This document shows, piece after piece, positions 1-9,427 of a stretch of DNA of 47,683 bases. Location: the NCBI RefSeq assembly GCF_021603585.1, contig NZ_BQHI01000035.1, positions 1 to 47,683 on the forward strand, given 5' to 3'. Positions within the stretch are counted from its first letter, which is position 1; each line of letters begins with the position of its first letter. The DNA is from Pseudomonas sputi. Its GTDB lineage: Bacteria > Pseudomonadota > Gammaproteobacteria > Pseudomonadales > Pseudomonadaceae. The notes beneath the pieces were generated by a model. It saw only the letters and a program-made list of their open reading frames with translations, ran no database searches and had not been told where the DNA came from. The translations under genes and the position numbers were made by a program.

Positions 1-1547
1 TGGGCCTCAATGGCCAATGGGCCAGCAAAGTCAACGTGGAGTGGGGGCCGACGTACCAGCGAGAAATTCAGATCATTCAGAAACTGGCGCAGCAGACGTC
101 GGACTGGGTTGCGTACAGCGTCACCATTGCACCGCACAAACCGGTCGTTCATCCGGTGTCGACAGACGACCTGTTGCCGGTTTTCTCGGGCACCTGCTGG
201 TTGAATGCCGTGGTCGAACTGCTCTTCAGCGACAGCGGCACCACCCGGTTTCCGGCCGTCGTTTCAGGCAATACCTGGTCGTACCAGCGCCCTGATCCGT
301 TTGCCGCCGAGATTCCCCATACGATCACTGCCATCCAGATCGCCGCTCAGCAATCTTCACCTGAGGAAACGGTCACTTTCCAGCTCCCCAGGCCGATGGT
401 TGCCCCGGTCATTACCGAGCCGCCGAAAGACACTGATGTCGGCCGCGACATGGAGGTGGGAGGCACGGGTGGCATGAAGGGCGCCACTTTGACTGTTTAC
501 GATTATGTGTCTGGCCGTGAGCTGGGCTCGAAAGTGCTGCCGGCTGATGGTGTCTGGAGCATGTTGCTGAAGGGTTTGCCATACGGCCCTCTGGTCATTC
601 GGGCCGTGCAGGAGATCGACGGTCGCGAATCGGATTACAGCGAACAGCACCCAGTGACGGTGGTGGTGATGCCACCGGAAATCACGACGCCAACGAGCGG
701 CGGCAGGCTCACCCGTACCGCGATGATGGAAGGCAAGAGCATGCCGAACGCGCGGATCGAGGTTTTCCAGAATGGGGACTCTGAGCCTGTACTCGATACC
801 ATGGCGGATTCGAAGGGTTTCTGGAAAGACAAGGTCATGCAGGCGAAGGTCGGGGCGAAAACCCTTCGGGCTCGACAGCATTTCGAAGGCCATATCTCCA
901 AAGACAGTCAGCGGGTGGATTACGTTGTTGTTCCAGCCCCTCCCATTTGGGAGTCACCTGCGAATGGCGAGCCTGTTGGCAATGGCTCGCACGCTTCAGG
1001 GTTCGGGGAGCAGGACGGGGATGTTGTCAGCGTCTGGATAGAGACCGACAACGGAGCAGGCAAGATAGCGGAAGCCGTTGTAGGGAAGGAACTCACGTGG
1101 TCAGCCCGCATACAGGCAACGTACTCCGCTCAAAACTATCAGATGAAGGCGACAGCCACATGCGATGGTTTTGCGTCCGACCCCACTGCCGGTCGGTCAT
1201 TGGATCTGGGGACATTCGAGCCCGCGGTTGATCGCCCCTCGGAGGGGCAGCCTGTTGAGAATCCCGTTGCTTTCGACGGACGAGGTCGTGCTGGCGCCAT
1301 GCAGGTTTGCAGCTGGTTCAATCCTGACCTCACGTGGTTGTCTATCTCCGTCCTCGACGGCGTCTGGGCCGGTACTGCTACCAAGTCCCTGACGCCCGGC
1401 GGCCAGTGGTGCGTGATTCGACAGTCCATCACTGACGATGCAGGCGGTGCGACGATTTCCGATTCGGTAACGAGCCATCGGTTCGAGGTCGACGACGAAT
1501 CGGCAAATCGGCACCCACTCGAAAAGTCCGACAAACGGTCTGGATGA
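1..1547 (+). CDS. Ig-like repeat protein, C-terminal part (5' end outside window)
   Basis: The reading frame is open from base 3 to the TGA at 1545-1547, so this is the last 514 residues of a longer protein; the GTG at 36 is internal. The visible part holds about four repeats of 85-95 residues (roughly nt 390-660, 670-930, 940-1200 and 1230-1500). Each starts near a P-x-I-x-x-P motif and contains a D-G-x-W strand, as in PADGVWSMLLKGLPYGP. This pattern is typical of bacterial Ig-like repeat domains in surface or secreted adhesive proteins. It lies 119 nt upstream of the TcA-like pair on the same strand, and the ATGA at 1544-1547 offers a start in the next gene's frame, so they are probably co-transcribed. 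Function is unknown. The Ig-like fold is inferred from pattern only, and the missing N-terminus could carry the informative domain. Confidence 0.75.
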   Translation, partial: GLNGQWASKVNVEWGPTYQREIQIIQKLAQQTSDWVAYSVTIAPHKPVVHPVSTDDLLPVFSGTCWLNAVVELLFSDSGTTRFPAVVSGNTWSYQRPDPFAAEIPHTITAIQIAAQQSSPEETVTFQLPRPMVAPVITEPPKDTDVGRDMEVGGTGGMKGATLTVYDYVSGRELGSKVLPADGVWSMLLKGLPYGPLVIRAVQEIDGRESDYSEQHPVTVVVMPPEITTPTSGGRLTRTAMMEGKSMPNARIEVFQNGDSEPVLDTMADSKGFWKDKVMQAKVGAKTLRARQHFEGHISKDSQRVDYVVVPAPPIWESPANGEPVGNGSHASGFGEQDGDVVSVWIETDNGAGKIAEAVVGKELTWSARIQATYSAQNYQMKATATCDGFASDPTAGRSLDLGTFEPAVDRPSEGQPVENPVAFDGRGRAGAMQVCSWFNPDLTWLSISVLDGVWAGTATKSLTPGGQWCVIRQSITDDAGGATISDSVTSHRFEVDDESANRHPLEKSDKRSG

Positions 1548-1564
1548 CTGTCATTTCTGACAGT
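1547..1564 (+). other. Hairpin at the stop codon of the Ig-repeat gene
   Basis: A perfect 7-bp stem, actgtca/tgacagt, closes a tttc tetraloop; its first base is the last base of the TGA stop. No T-run follows, so it is not a normal intrinsic terminator. It could stabilise or attenuate the mRNA between the Ig-repeat gene and the TcA-like gene. Confidence 0.4.
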
Positions 1565-1666
1565 AGACGGCTGCCGGCGACGGGGGCTAAATCGAATCAA
1601 TCAAACGAATGGCCAGAACAAGAAAATCGGGCCATCGGGGCTGCTTTTGCCGAAAGGAAATTCATT

Positions 1667-4600
1667 ATGGCCAAAATCCAGAAAAGCCCTGCCGAGCAAA
1701 TTTATGATCGGGTGTTCCCTACAACCACGCGTCATAAAAAGTACCCTGGCCTGCACACCTATCTGAACGAAGGTGGATCGATTTTCCCTCTGGTCGATAT
1801 GGGGGAGTCCGGGCTGGTGAAGCGATACGGGATGACCGCCGAGGACGCCAAGGCGTTTACGCGCGCGGCCAACAGCATGGGCATCTATATCAAGCGTCAG
1901 TACATCGAAGCCATTCTCACCGGCGATGTGCACAAGAGCACCGCGCGAACGCCAAAAAAGAAAGATTCCTCCGGCAGTACGCGGTCAATGGTTGACGGGC
2001 CCAGTTACGAGAGATTGTTCAGAACCGACTTCGGTAGTTTGTGCCCCCCCGATGCCCTGGAAAGCCTGTGGTCACCGGTTGCCTATCTGGTCGCACTGAT
2101 GCAGTGGATCAGCGGGCGAATCGAACCTGTTGGCGACATACCGGCGGAATACCTCTTGCATGAACGGCGCGTCGATCTGAAACAGCTGATGATCGACAAC
2201 AACGCGGTTCACGGGTCGGTTCCTGCGGTCGAAATCATCAATCGGGTTCTGGAAGCGTTCATCACCAGACATGGACCGCAAACAGAACTGGTGGAGGCCA
2301 TGATTCAGGCGCGGTATCCCATTAACCTGCCCTATTACAAGCATTGGGTCACCCTGGATACGATTGCCCACCACCTGGGGATGTCAGTGGGTAATTTTGT
2401 CCATATGGTGGATTTCCATTTTCCATACTTTCTGAAACCCGGAGCCACGTCTGTCAATGCCGCTCGTGCCTTGACCCATGCATCACGAATGGGGCCTTAC
2501 CAGCGAACGCTGTTGACCGAGCTGCCTCAATCGTTCGATAAGCGGGAAGATTTCTACAATGACAATTACGGCACCGATAATGCCGATAAGTATGGAAATC
2601 TTATTGAAGTCGCCTTCTTCGGTCAGCAGGTACGTCTCACCTCTGTAGGTCTCGAGTCTCTGCTGGCAATTCGCACCCGTGCTCCGGTGCGTTCACCCAA
2701 TGTGAAGTTCGATACTGCGCAGCCAATTGCAGCAGAAAGCGAGCATTTCGGGGCGGTCTACGTCAATGCTGCCACCTCGCCTCCGGTCAGCATCACTGAA
2801 GGTGATTCCTTGCGTCAGACAATGACGCTGGATGTTGACAAGCCAGAGGGCCTCGATCGCCTGGATCGGCTCAATCGCAAGGTACGCCTCGACGATTGGT
2901 TGGGCTTGCGCAGTTATGAGACCGATGTGCTACTGGATGCCGCCATCAATGCAGAAGTTCGCGGCGGTGCAGAGCTGGAGAAGTATTGGATCACCGAGCA
3001 CGTCGTGCAGGCACTGGGCCTGTTCCAGTTAATGCGCGAACGCTATGGATGCACGGCGCTGGACTTTGCAGCCATGCTGCATTTCATGACGGTTTACGGG
3101 GTCGAAAACGAGCTTTCACTGTTTGATCAGGTCTTCAATCCTGGTGGAGATTATGGCCAGCCATTCGTGCTCGATGGCGAGAGCTTTCCGGTCATCCCTG
3201 CAACAGGCAGCACCAACCTGACTGTCAACCAGCTGTGCAGCGCTCTTCAGATTGATTTGATGACCTATGTCTACCTGGCACTCGTCATTGCCAGGGCGCA
3301 AAACCTGGGTGACAACCTTCGCCGTGACTTGGCGGTCATTTCCGCTTTTTACAGACTGGTGAAGCTCGCACGTCTTGTGAGCATCACCCCGGCCGAACTT
3401 GTATTGATGTTGACGTTGCTGGGTGGCGAAAAGTGGCTCGACGGCCTGGCCGGGTTGCCCGTCATCAATCCGCAAGAGGCCGACGTACCCGACGCCTTGA
3501 ACCTCATCTATGCCGTGCACTCCTGCACCAGCTGGTGCAAGGAACGGAAGCTGCAGGTGGGGTGGGTGGTGCAGGCGCTGACGAAGTCGCAGCCCGGTGG
3601 CACAGCTTCCGAACCAGAATTGCAGTTGATCGAGAAGGTAAGCAGTTTTCTGACGGCAGCTTCGTTGAACGATACCGGATTCCGGAGTGCGGGAGTGCCG
3701 TCTGCGCTGGATGGCAATTGGCTGAATCACTTGACGGTACTGGCCGATGGCGATGGCTTGATCAAGCACCTCTCTGTCGCTGAGGACGAGTATCTGGAAA
3801 TCGCCCGCTTTCATCTCGGTAATGCTGTGAAGGATGGCCTTCCGGCCATGGATGACCAGGCGCGAGCGGTCATTGTCGAAAAAATGCTGGTTGTTCTGTT
3901 GCAGGCTCGGGACGCCCAGGTTTCGGTAGTCCGGGAGGCGCTGGCCGTGTTCACGGAGCTTGATGCCGAGCTGGCGCTGTTGGTTTTGTCGTGGGCCGAC
4001 GTCTCGGTCCATGAGCTGTTGAGCAAGATTTACGAACGCCTCGGCAATACCCCGCAAGATGTTCGACGGGCTCGCGCCACTGAGCCTGATCCCTTGCTCA
4101 CAATCCTGGCGAATGTGCAGCGCCTTGGTTCTGTGGTGACAAAGCTCGGGCTAAGTGCGCAGGTGCTGCGTGATTTTCTGGATTACGGCCACACGGCCTG
4201 GTTGGGCCAGGACAACAAGTACGAGTTCAGCATGAGTACGCTTTATTACCTGGCCACGCTCATCCGTGCGTTCGAGATGAGTGATCAGGCACCCAAGGTG
4301 TTGCTCGACTACCTGCGAACCGTCAACAGTCTTGAGCCTGATATTAGTGGTGACTCGCTGAGGCTCGCCCGGGAGGCGTGCTACCTCATCCTGGCCAATT
4401 TTTTCAGATGGAGTGTTGAGGATATACGTGAGTGCCTCAACCATTCGGGGTCAGATCTCAAGCTTCTGAAAGACCTGCGGCAACTGGATCTTTTGATGCG
4501 TATCCGCACCCTGGCGAAACACACTGGCATGAATGCGCAGATGATTTTCCAGGTAGGTATGTTGACGGAAGATATTGACAAGGACGCCTACGCCGCCGCT

Positions 4601-5296
4601 GCCGAAGGCGTATTGCTGAGTCAGACCGAGGCGCAGGTGCCTCAATTGCAGCTTGCCGGTGAAGTCGAGCAACTGGTCAACATGACTTGCAATGTGGACA
4701 CCACCGAAGTCGTGGCCAACAAGCCAGACTCGAAAGCCACCTACACGGTGACACTGACGGATACAAATGGCGCGCCGTTGAAGGGCGTCAGGGTGTTCTG
4801 GAAGGCCACCCTGGGCACCATTGCCACGAAAACGACTGATATCAACGGTGTGGTCAAGGCTGAATTTATTCCCGGCAGCAAGCAGGGCATCGATACGCCG
4901 AGTTTTTGGCTGGATCTGATAAAACCGGTCGTTGCCCAGTCAATTCATGTTGGCTCCGACGCTGCAACACTGGCGTTTCGCGGTCCGTTGACGTCCAGAG
5001 ATCCACTGGGTCCTGTGCCGAATGGCGAGGAAGTGCAGCTGTATTCCGCGATGACCGATAAATACGGCAACCTCGGGCTGAACCGGCTGGTGGAGTGGTT
5101 TGCCATTCCTGATGAAGGGAGTGAGAGCAAGTCGTTAGTCATCCGTCCGTACACCCAGACCCTCACTGACCAACAAGGTCAGACAACAGTGTTTGTCAGC
5201 GCGCCTGAAGGCGGAACCTGGACGATCGAGGTCCGCAACCATTCCAATGACACAAGCACTGTCTTCGGCCCCATCACTTTTGAGCCCGCCACATAA
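1667..5296 (+). CDS. Split Tc toxin A subunit, N-terminal half (TcaA/YenA1-like, VRP1 family) with C-terminal Ig-like domains
   Basis: This 1209-aa protein resembles the first half of TcA, the pentameric shell of insecticidal Tc toxins. Residues about 108-150 carry the SpvA/VRP1-type segment (SYERLFRTDFGS, then SPVAYLVALMQW). Further on, FDQVFNPGGDYGQPF matches the conserved FDxxFN region of the TcA alpha-helical shell, which continues to about residue 1000. Residues about 1008-1209 change to two Ig-like (Big_1-type) beta domains with motifs such as GAPLKGVRVFWKA. From memory YenA1 is 1164 aa, so the length fits a YenA1/YenA2-style split. There is no signal peptide. The ATG at 1667 is chosen because AAAGGA precedes it; an in-frame ATG at 1544, overlapping the previous stop, would add 41 unremarkable residues. 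The TcaB-like partner follows after 45 nt. Family assignment is firm; activity and host target are not visible. Confidence 0.88.
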   Translation: MAKIQKSPAEQIYDRVFPTTTRHKKYPGLHTYLNEGGSIFPLVDMGESGLVKRYGMTAEDAKAFTRAANSMGIYIKRQYIEAILTGDVHKSTARTPKKKDSSGSTRSMVDGPSYERLFRTDFGSLCPPDALESLWSPVAYLVALMQWISGRIEPVGDIPAEYLLHERRVDLKQLMIDNNAVHGSVPAVEIINRVLEAFITRHGPQTELVEAMIQARYPINLPYYKHWVTLDTIAHHLGMSVGNFVHMVDFHFPYFLKPGATSVNAARALTHASRMGPYQRTLLTELPQSFDKREDFYNDNYGTDNADKYGNLIEVAFFGQQVRLTSVGLESLLAIRTRAPVRSPNVKFDTAQPIAAESEHFGAVYVNAATSPPVSITEGDSLRQTMTLDVDKPEGLDRLDRLNRKVRLDDWLGLRSYETDVLLDAAINAEVRGGAELEKYWITEHVVQALGLFQLMRERYGCTALDFAAMLHFMTVYGVENELSLFDQVFNPGGDYGQPFVLDGESFPVIPATGSTNLTVNQLCSALQIDLMTYVYLALVIARAQNLGDNLRRDLAVISAFYRLVKLARLVSITPAELVLMLTLLGGEKWLDGLAGLPVINPQEADVPDALNLIYAVHSCTSWCKERKLQVGWVVQALTKSQPGGTASEPELQLIEKVSSFLTAASLNDTGFRSAGVPSALDGNWLNHLTVLADGDGLIKHLSVAEDEYLEIARFHLGNAVKDGLPAMDDQARAVIVEKMLVVLLQARDAQVSVVREALAVFTELDAELALLVLSWADVSVHELLSKIYERLGNTPQDVRRARATEPDPLLTILANVQRLGSVVTKLGLSAQVLRDFLDYGHTAWLGQDNKYEFSMSTLYYLATLIRAFEMSDQAPKVLLDYLRTVNSLEPDISGDSLRLAREACYLILANFFRWSVEDIRECLNHSGSDLKLLKDLRQLDLLMRIRTLAKHTGMNAQMIFQVGMLTEDIDKDAYAAAAEGVLLSQTEAQVPQLQLAGEVEQLVNMTCNVDTTEVVANKPDSKATYTVTLTDTNGAPLKGVRVFWKATLGTIATKTTDINGVVKAEFIPGSKQGIDTPSFWLDLIKPVVAQSIHVGSDAATLAFRGPLTSRDPLGPVPNGEEVQLYSAMTDKYGNLGLNRLVEWFAIPDEGSESKSLVIRPYTQTLTDQQGQTTVFVSAPEGGTWTIEVRNHSNDTSTVFGPITFEPAT

Positions 5297-5341
5297 GCGA
5301 GATGAACGTTCAGTCTCGATTCAGGCACAGGAGCAAGGATC

Positions 5342-8300
5342 ATGGCATCGATCAACAATATTGGCGGGCTGCAGGAAAAACATCGCAATGCATTGATGGC
5401 TTTCGTCATCGGACAGATCCGCTCGGATGGCGTCAAGAAATATCAGTTTGTACGAACGGCGCAAGACCTGATGGAGCTCATGCGTCTGGACCCGAATGAG
5501 GGCTACGAGGTGCAAAGTTCTCCGCTTGCCGAAGCGGTCAGTTGCGTGCAGCAATATATCGCTTCGGTGTATGCGGGGCAGGAGCCTGGCTTTCTGGGCT
5601 GCCTCTTTGACGAGGCGCATCTCGAGCAATGGCGTATCTCCGGAAACTATCCGGACTGGGCAGGGATTCAGGAACTTGGGATTTACCCGGAAAACTACGT
5701 CACTCCCTCCGTACGGATTCGCAAGACCAGCCTGTTTCGCAACCTTGAGAACGACCTGAACCAGGCGCGATTGACGAACGAGAGTGTGCGAACCGCGCTT
5801 CAGGCCTATCTTGAGGCGTTCATGAAAGTCTGTAATCTGGATGTGTTCAGCGCCTTCATGTCCGGTCTTTCGCCACAGAAGGCGAATTATTATTTCATCG
5901 GTCGCACACGAAGTGATCCGCGCCAGTATTTCTGGCGCAAGGCTGACGTCGTACTGGTCGAGGAAGACGTCGCCATGAACCCCGCCGACTGGGATGAATG
6001 GAAAAATGTGGACATTCCCCCGGACGTGAATGTGCTGGATCTGCGTCCGGTCATCTGGAATGGCCAACTGTGCATCCTGTGGGCCGTCTGGCGCGAGGGG
6101 ATGGAGCGAGAGGTGGATCCTCTTCCGGAAAAGCTCGATATTTTTCTGGCATTCAAGCGTCAGGACGATCAGTGGTCGGCCCCGACGCTTTTGTTTTCCC
6201 GCAATTATAAGCAGGGCACTTCTCCAGTCGGCGTTCGGTTGATTGCAACGGTCTGGGCCGACTACACAAACCCCAAGGGCAAACTGGGGGTGCTGCTGAC
6301 CAACGACAAAACGGGTAGCGATGCTCTCAGGGAGTATCTTGTCCGTGATGTATTTTTGCGTCCTGTGCCTCATGACAACGGTGCCTGGCTGGAGGAAGCG
6401 GCGAAAAATCGCTTCAAGAGCGCCGACATGGTTCAGCATCCGTTGATGAATCAGCCGCACGTGGTTGCCTTTGATCTCAACCAAGGTGATTTGACGGCTT
6501 CCCTGGGGCTGCATGCCACGGCCTTTCGTGTGGGCAATGCAGATGTGCTGGTCGTTCAGGGATATTGCAGGGGGACAGGTCTGTCGGGCAGCGAAGTCGA
6601 ACTGACACTGGCAATGCAGGATCCGGCCGCTGAAGACAACCCCTTCGAGCTTGTCGGCAAATATCCACTGGCCGGTGGCTGGAGCACTGGCCCACTGACG
6701 TTTACCCGGCCTCAGGGAGCTTGGCCGCAGCCTGTCGTTTTCACTTTTGGCAGTGTGGCCAAGGGCAAAAGGAAATTCGAGGTTCGGGTCACGAACCTGA
6801 CGGTATTTCCTGTCCCGACCCTGCATAAAAACAGCGAGAATGCCGCTCAGTTTCTTGCGCTCAACCAGCCGGACTTCAAAGTGGGTTTCATCCGGCTCAA
6901 CACGCTGTATGGTCCAGAGCTGGCACAACTCGCCACGATTTCCATTGATGATTTACTGGACTGGTTCACCCAGTTTCTGGACGACCCGCCGCCCTCCACA
7001 GAGCCTTCCTTCCACGAACCCAACGGTGCGTTCGATAGCGCCAATGGCGTCAATTTCTGGGAGCTGTTTTTCCATGTGCCGCATCTGATCGCGACTCGTC
7101 TGCGCGATGAGGACCGTTTTCAGGAAGCACTGGACTGGCTCGCTTATCTGTTTGATCCGGCGGCGCCGGCCGATCCGGACGTGTCATCCCTGAACAATCG
7201 CCGGCAGGCGTATTGGCGTTGTCGGCCATTGGTGGGGTCAGGCAATCCGGGTTTTGAGGCAAGGAACTCTCTCGACCCCGATGCCATTTGCTATGCCAAG
7301 CCCAGGCATTACCAGATTCTGGTGTTCTGTGAGCACGTCAAAACCCTGATGGCAATGGGGGATCGCTACTATCGCCAGTTGACCCGCGACAGTCTGGTTG
7401 CAGCCAAACTGTGCTACGCCCGTGCCCTGTCGCTGATGGGGAAAGCGCCCACGGTTCGCGCTGTGAACCGCTGGCAAGCGATGAGGCTTGGCGATCTTCT
7501 GGCCGAAAATGGTTCGCGACCCGGACTTGAAGCGTTCGAGAAGTCATTTGAGTTCAAACCTGGGGATTTTCCCGGCGGCACCGATGACCGTCTCCATCTC
7601 GGATTGCTTGGCTCAAAATCGTTCCTGATCCCTATCAATGAGCAGTTGCTGAGACTGTTTCACCTGCCTGAAGAGCGTCTGGATAACTTGCGTAACAATC
7701 GCAACATCGACGGTACACCGCTGCAAATACCGCTGTTCAGTCCGCGCACCAACCCGAGCGACTTGCTGAGCGCACTGGCTGCAGGAAACAGCGGAGCGCC
7801 AAGAATGTTGGGGGGGACCCTTAATATCATCCGGTTTCGCTGGAAGGTGGCGCACGAGACGGCGGTGCGTGCGTTGCAGTTGCTCACGGACATCAGCGAT
7901 AAGGTGTTGAACCTGCAAGGCAGCGCAGACCGGGCCGAGCAGGAAGAAAGGCAGCAAAGCGATCTGCTGGAATTGGGACGCCTCGCGCGCACGATGCAGG
8001 AGCAGACTGTCGAGCAATTAGGTATGCAAGTCTTTGCGCTGGAGCAGAGCAAGGCCATGGCACAGCAGCGGGCGGATGCATTCGCGAAACTCTTTGAGGA
8101 GGATGTGTCGTCGGCGGAATACCAAGTCATGGACAAGATCCTGGCGTCCCAGATCACCAAGTCCATAGCGTCCTTGTTAATGCCTGCTGGCGCGGTTTTG
8201 GCTTCGATGCCCAACATTTTCGGTATGGCCAATGGCGGGCACCGTGCCGAGAAGATTACCGATGCGCTCGTATTCGGATTGAGCGTGGCCAGCGAGATAC

Positions 8301-9427
8301 TGCACATGGACGCCGAAAAACAAGCGACGACCGAGGCCTACCGTCGCCGGCGTCATGATTGGGGTATCCAGCGCGATCAGGCTCTGGCTGAAGTCAGTGC
8401 CATCAATGCACAGATCAATGCGCAGTCGCAGGCCCAGGTGGCAGCACAGACCGGTCTGGAACAAGCCGTACTGGCCAGCACTCAGGCGCAGGCGATGTTT
8501 GATTTCCTCAAAAAACGCGCCACCCATTCCGAACTCTACAGGTGGATGGTGGGCCAGCTCAAAGCTCTGCAGTATCAGGCGTACGATGCGGTTCGCAGTC
8601 TGTGTTTCAGTGCCTGGAGTTCATTGAATGTCGAGCTCGGCGAGTTTGATTCGCCAGACAGCCTCCCTCAAGTCTGGCTGGATAGGCGCCATGGTCAGAC
8701 ATCGGGTGAGCATCTGCGACTCTGGCTGCTACGAATGGAGCACAACTATATCCATCGCTATGAGCGGCGGCTGGAATTGCGCAAGACCATCTCGTTGCGC
8801 AAATTGTTCGATGACACAGTCAAACCTCAGTCCGGCCTTTACAGCTGGTTAGAGGCATTGGCGCAACTGATGGCAACAGGATCGCTGGAATTTTGCCTCA
8901 CCCAGTTGTTGTTTGATCAGGATCATCCGGGGCACTACTGTCGGCAGATCAGCACGGTCACAGTTCATCTGCCCGTAGTGAAAGGGCCTTTTGAGGATGT
9001 GCGCGCAACTCTGACCCAGATCGGCAGTGTGATCGCGACGAAACCCACCGGGCAGTCGGTGGCTTACCTGCACGGCGATCGGAAGGGCGTGGCTCCATCC
9101 GACATACAGTTCAACTTGCTCGCCGGGCAGTCGATTGTCCTGTCGAGCGGAGTATCGGACAGCGGTTTGACCGCGCAGAAGCCCGACGAAGGTTTGCTCA
9201 ATCCGTTCGAAAACTCCGGGGCGGTGTCCTGTTGGCAGTTGAAGTTCCCCTGGCCGCTTAAGCAACCGCAAGCGGCGATGCTGAGCTCGCTGACGGACAT
9301 CATTCTGGAGATTTGTTATACCGCCAAGCCCGGTGACCCGACCTTCACGCGTCAAGTCGTGGATCTGGTGACGCTCGCCGAGGCACCCGAAAAAACTCAC
9401 AAGGCGCAAGGGAGCGGACAATCATGA
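5342..9427 (+). CDS. Split Tc toxin A subunit, C-terminal half (TcaB/YenA2-like): neuraminidase-like, pore-forming and TcB-binding regions
   Basis: This 1361-aa protein matches the second half of TcA. Residues 1-150 are the ABC-toxin N region (for example LGIYPENYVTPSVRIRKT). YYFIGRTRSDPRQYFW near residue 182 opens the neuraminidase-like region. FWELFFHVPHLIATRL near residue 572 is the conserved FWELF shell motif. A hydrophobic helical stretch at about 938-965 and the helix with RRRRHDWGIQRD near 1001 belong to the pore-forming domain. The end (VSCWQLKFPWPL near 1294, then SLTDIILEICYTA) matches the TcB-binding domain. From memory YenA2 is 1364 aa, so the protein looks full length. TcA proteins build a bell-shaped pentamer whose channel injects the TcC toxin held in a TcB-TcC cocoon. 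An AGGAG precedes the start, and the stop overlaps the next gene by ATGA. No TcB or TcC gene is in the window. Confidence 0.92.
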   Translation: MASINNIGGLQEKHRNALMAFVIGQIRSDGVKKYQFVRTAQDLMELMRLDPNEGYEVQSSPLAEAVSCVQQYIASVYAGQEPGFLGCLFDEAHLEQWRISGNYPDWAGIQELGIYPENYVTPSVRIRKTSLFRNLENDLNQARLTNESVRTALQAYLEAFMKVCNLDVFSAFMSGLSPQKANYYFIGRTRSDPRQYFWRKADVVLVEEDVAMNPADWDEWKNVDIPPDVNVLDLRPVIWNGQLCILWAVWREGMEREVDPLPEKLDIFLAFKRQDDQWSAPTLLFSRNYKQGTSPVGVRLIATVWADYTNPKGKLGVLLTNDKTGSDALREYLVRDVFLRPVPHDNGAWLEEAAKNRFKSADMVQHPLMNQPHVVAFDLNQGDLTASLGLHATAFRVGNADVLVVQGYCRGTGLSGSEVELTLAMQDPAAEDNPFELVGKYPLAGGWSTGPLTFTRPQGAWPQPVVFTFGSVAKGKRKFEVRVTNLTVFPVPTLHKNSENAAQFLALNQPDFKVGFIRLNTLYGPELAQLATISIDDLLDWFTQFLDDPPPSTEPSFHEPNGAFDSANGVNFWELFFHVPHLIATRLRDEDRFQEALDWLAYLFDPAAPADPDVSSLNNRRQAYWRCRPLVGSGNPGFEARNSLDPDAICYAKPRHYQILVFCEHVKTLMAMGDRYYRQLTRDSLVAAKLCYARALSLMGKAPTVRAVNRWQAMRLGDLLAENGSRPGLEAFEKSFEFKPGDFPGGTDDRLHLGLLGSKSFLIPINEQLLRLFHLPEERLDNLRNNRNIDGTPLQIPLFSPRTNPSDLLSALAAGNSGAPRMLGGTLNIIRFRWKVAHETAVRALQLLTDISDKVLNLQGSADRAEQEERQQSDLLELGRLARTMQEQTVEQLGMQVFALEQSKAMAQQRADAFAKLFEEDVSSAEYQVMDKILASQITKSIASLLMPAGAVLASMPNIFGMANGGHRAEKITDALVFGLSVASEILHMDAEKQATTEAYRRRRHDWGIQRDQALAEVSAINAQINAQSQAQVAAQTGLEQAVLASTQAQAMFDFLKKRATHSELYRWMVGQLKALQYQAYDAVRSLCFSAWSSLNVELGEFDSPDSLPQVWLDRRHGQTSGEHLRLWLLRMEHNYIHRYERRLELRKTISLRKLFDDTVKPQSGLYSWLEALAQLMATGSLEFCLTQLLFDQDHPGHYCRQISTVTVHLPVVKGPFEDVRATLTQIGSVIATKPTGQSVAYLHGDRKGVAPSDIQFNLLAGQSIVLSSGVSDSGLTAQKPDEGLLNPFENSGAVSCWQLKFPWPLKQPQAAMLSSLTDIILEICYTAKPGDPTFTRQVVDLVTLAEAPEKTHKAQGSGQS

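Noticed and set aside
5321-6928. 535-codon open frame antisense to the TcaB-like gene
   Set aside because: It lies wholly within a well-supported coding region and shows no family motifs.
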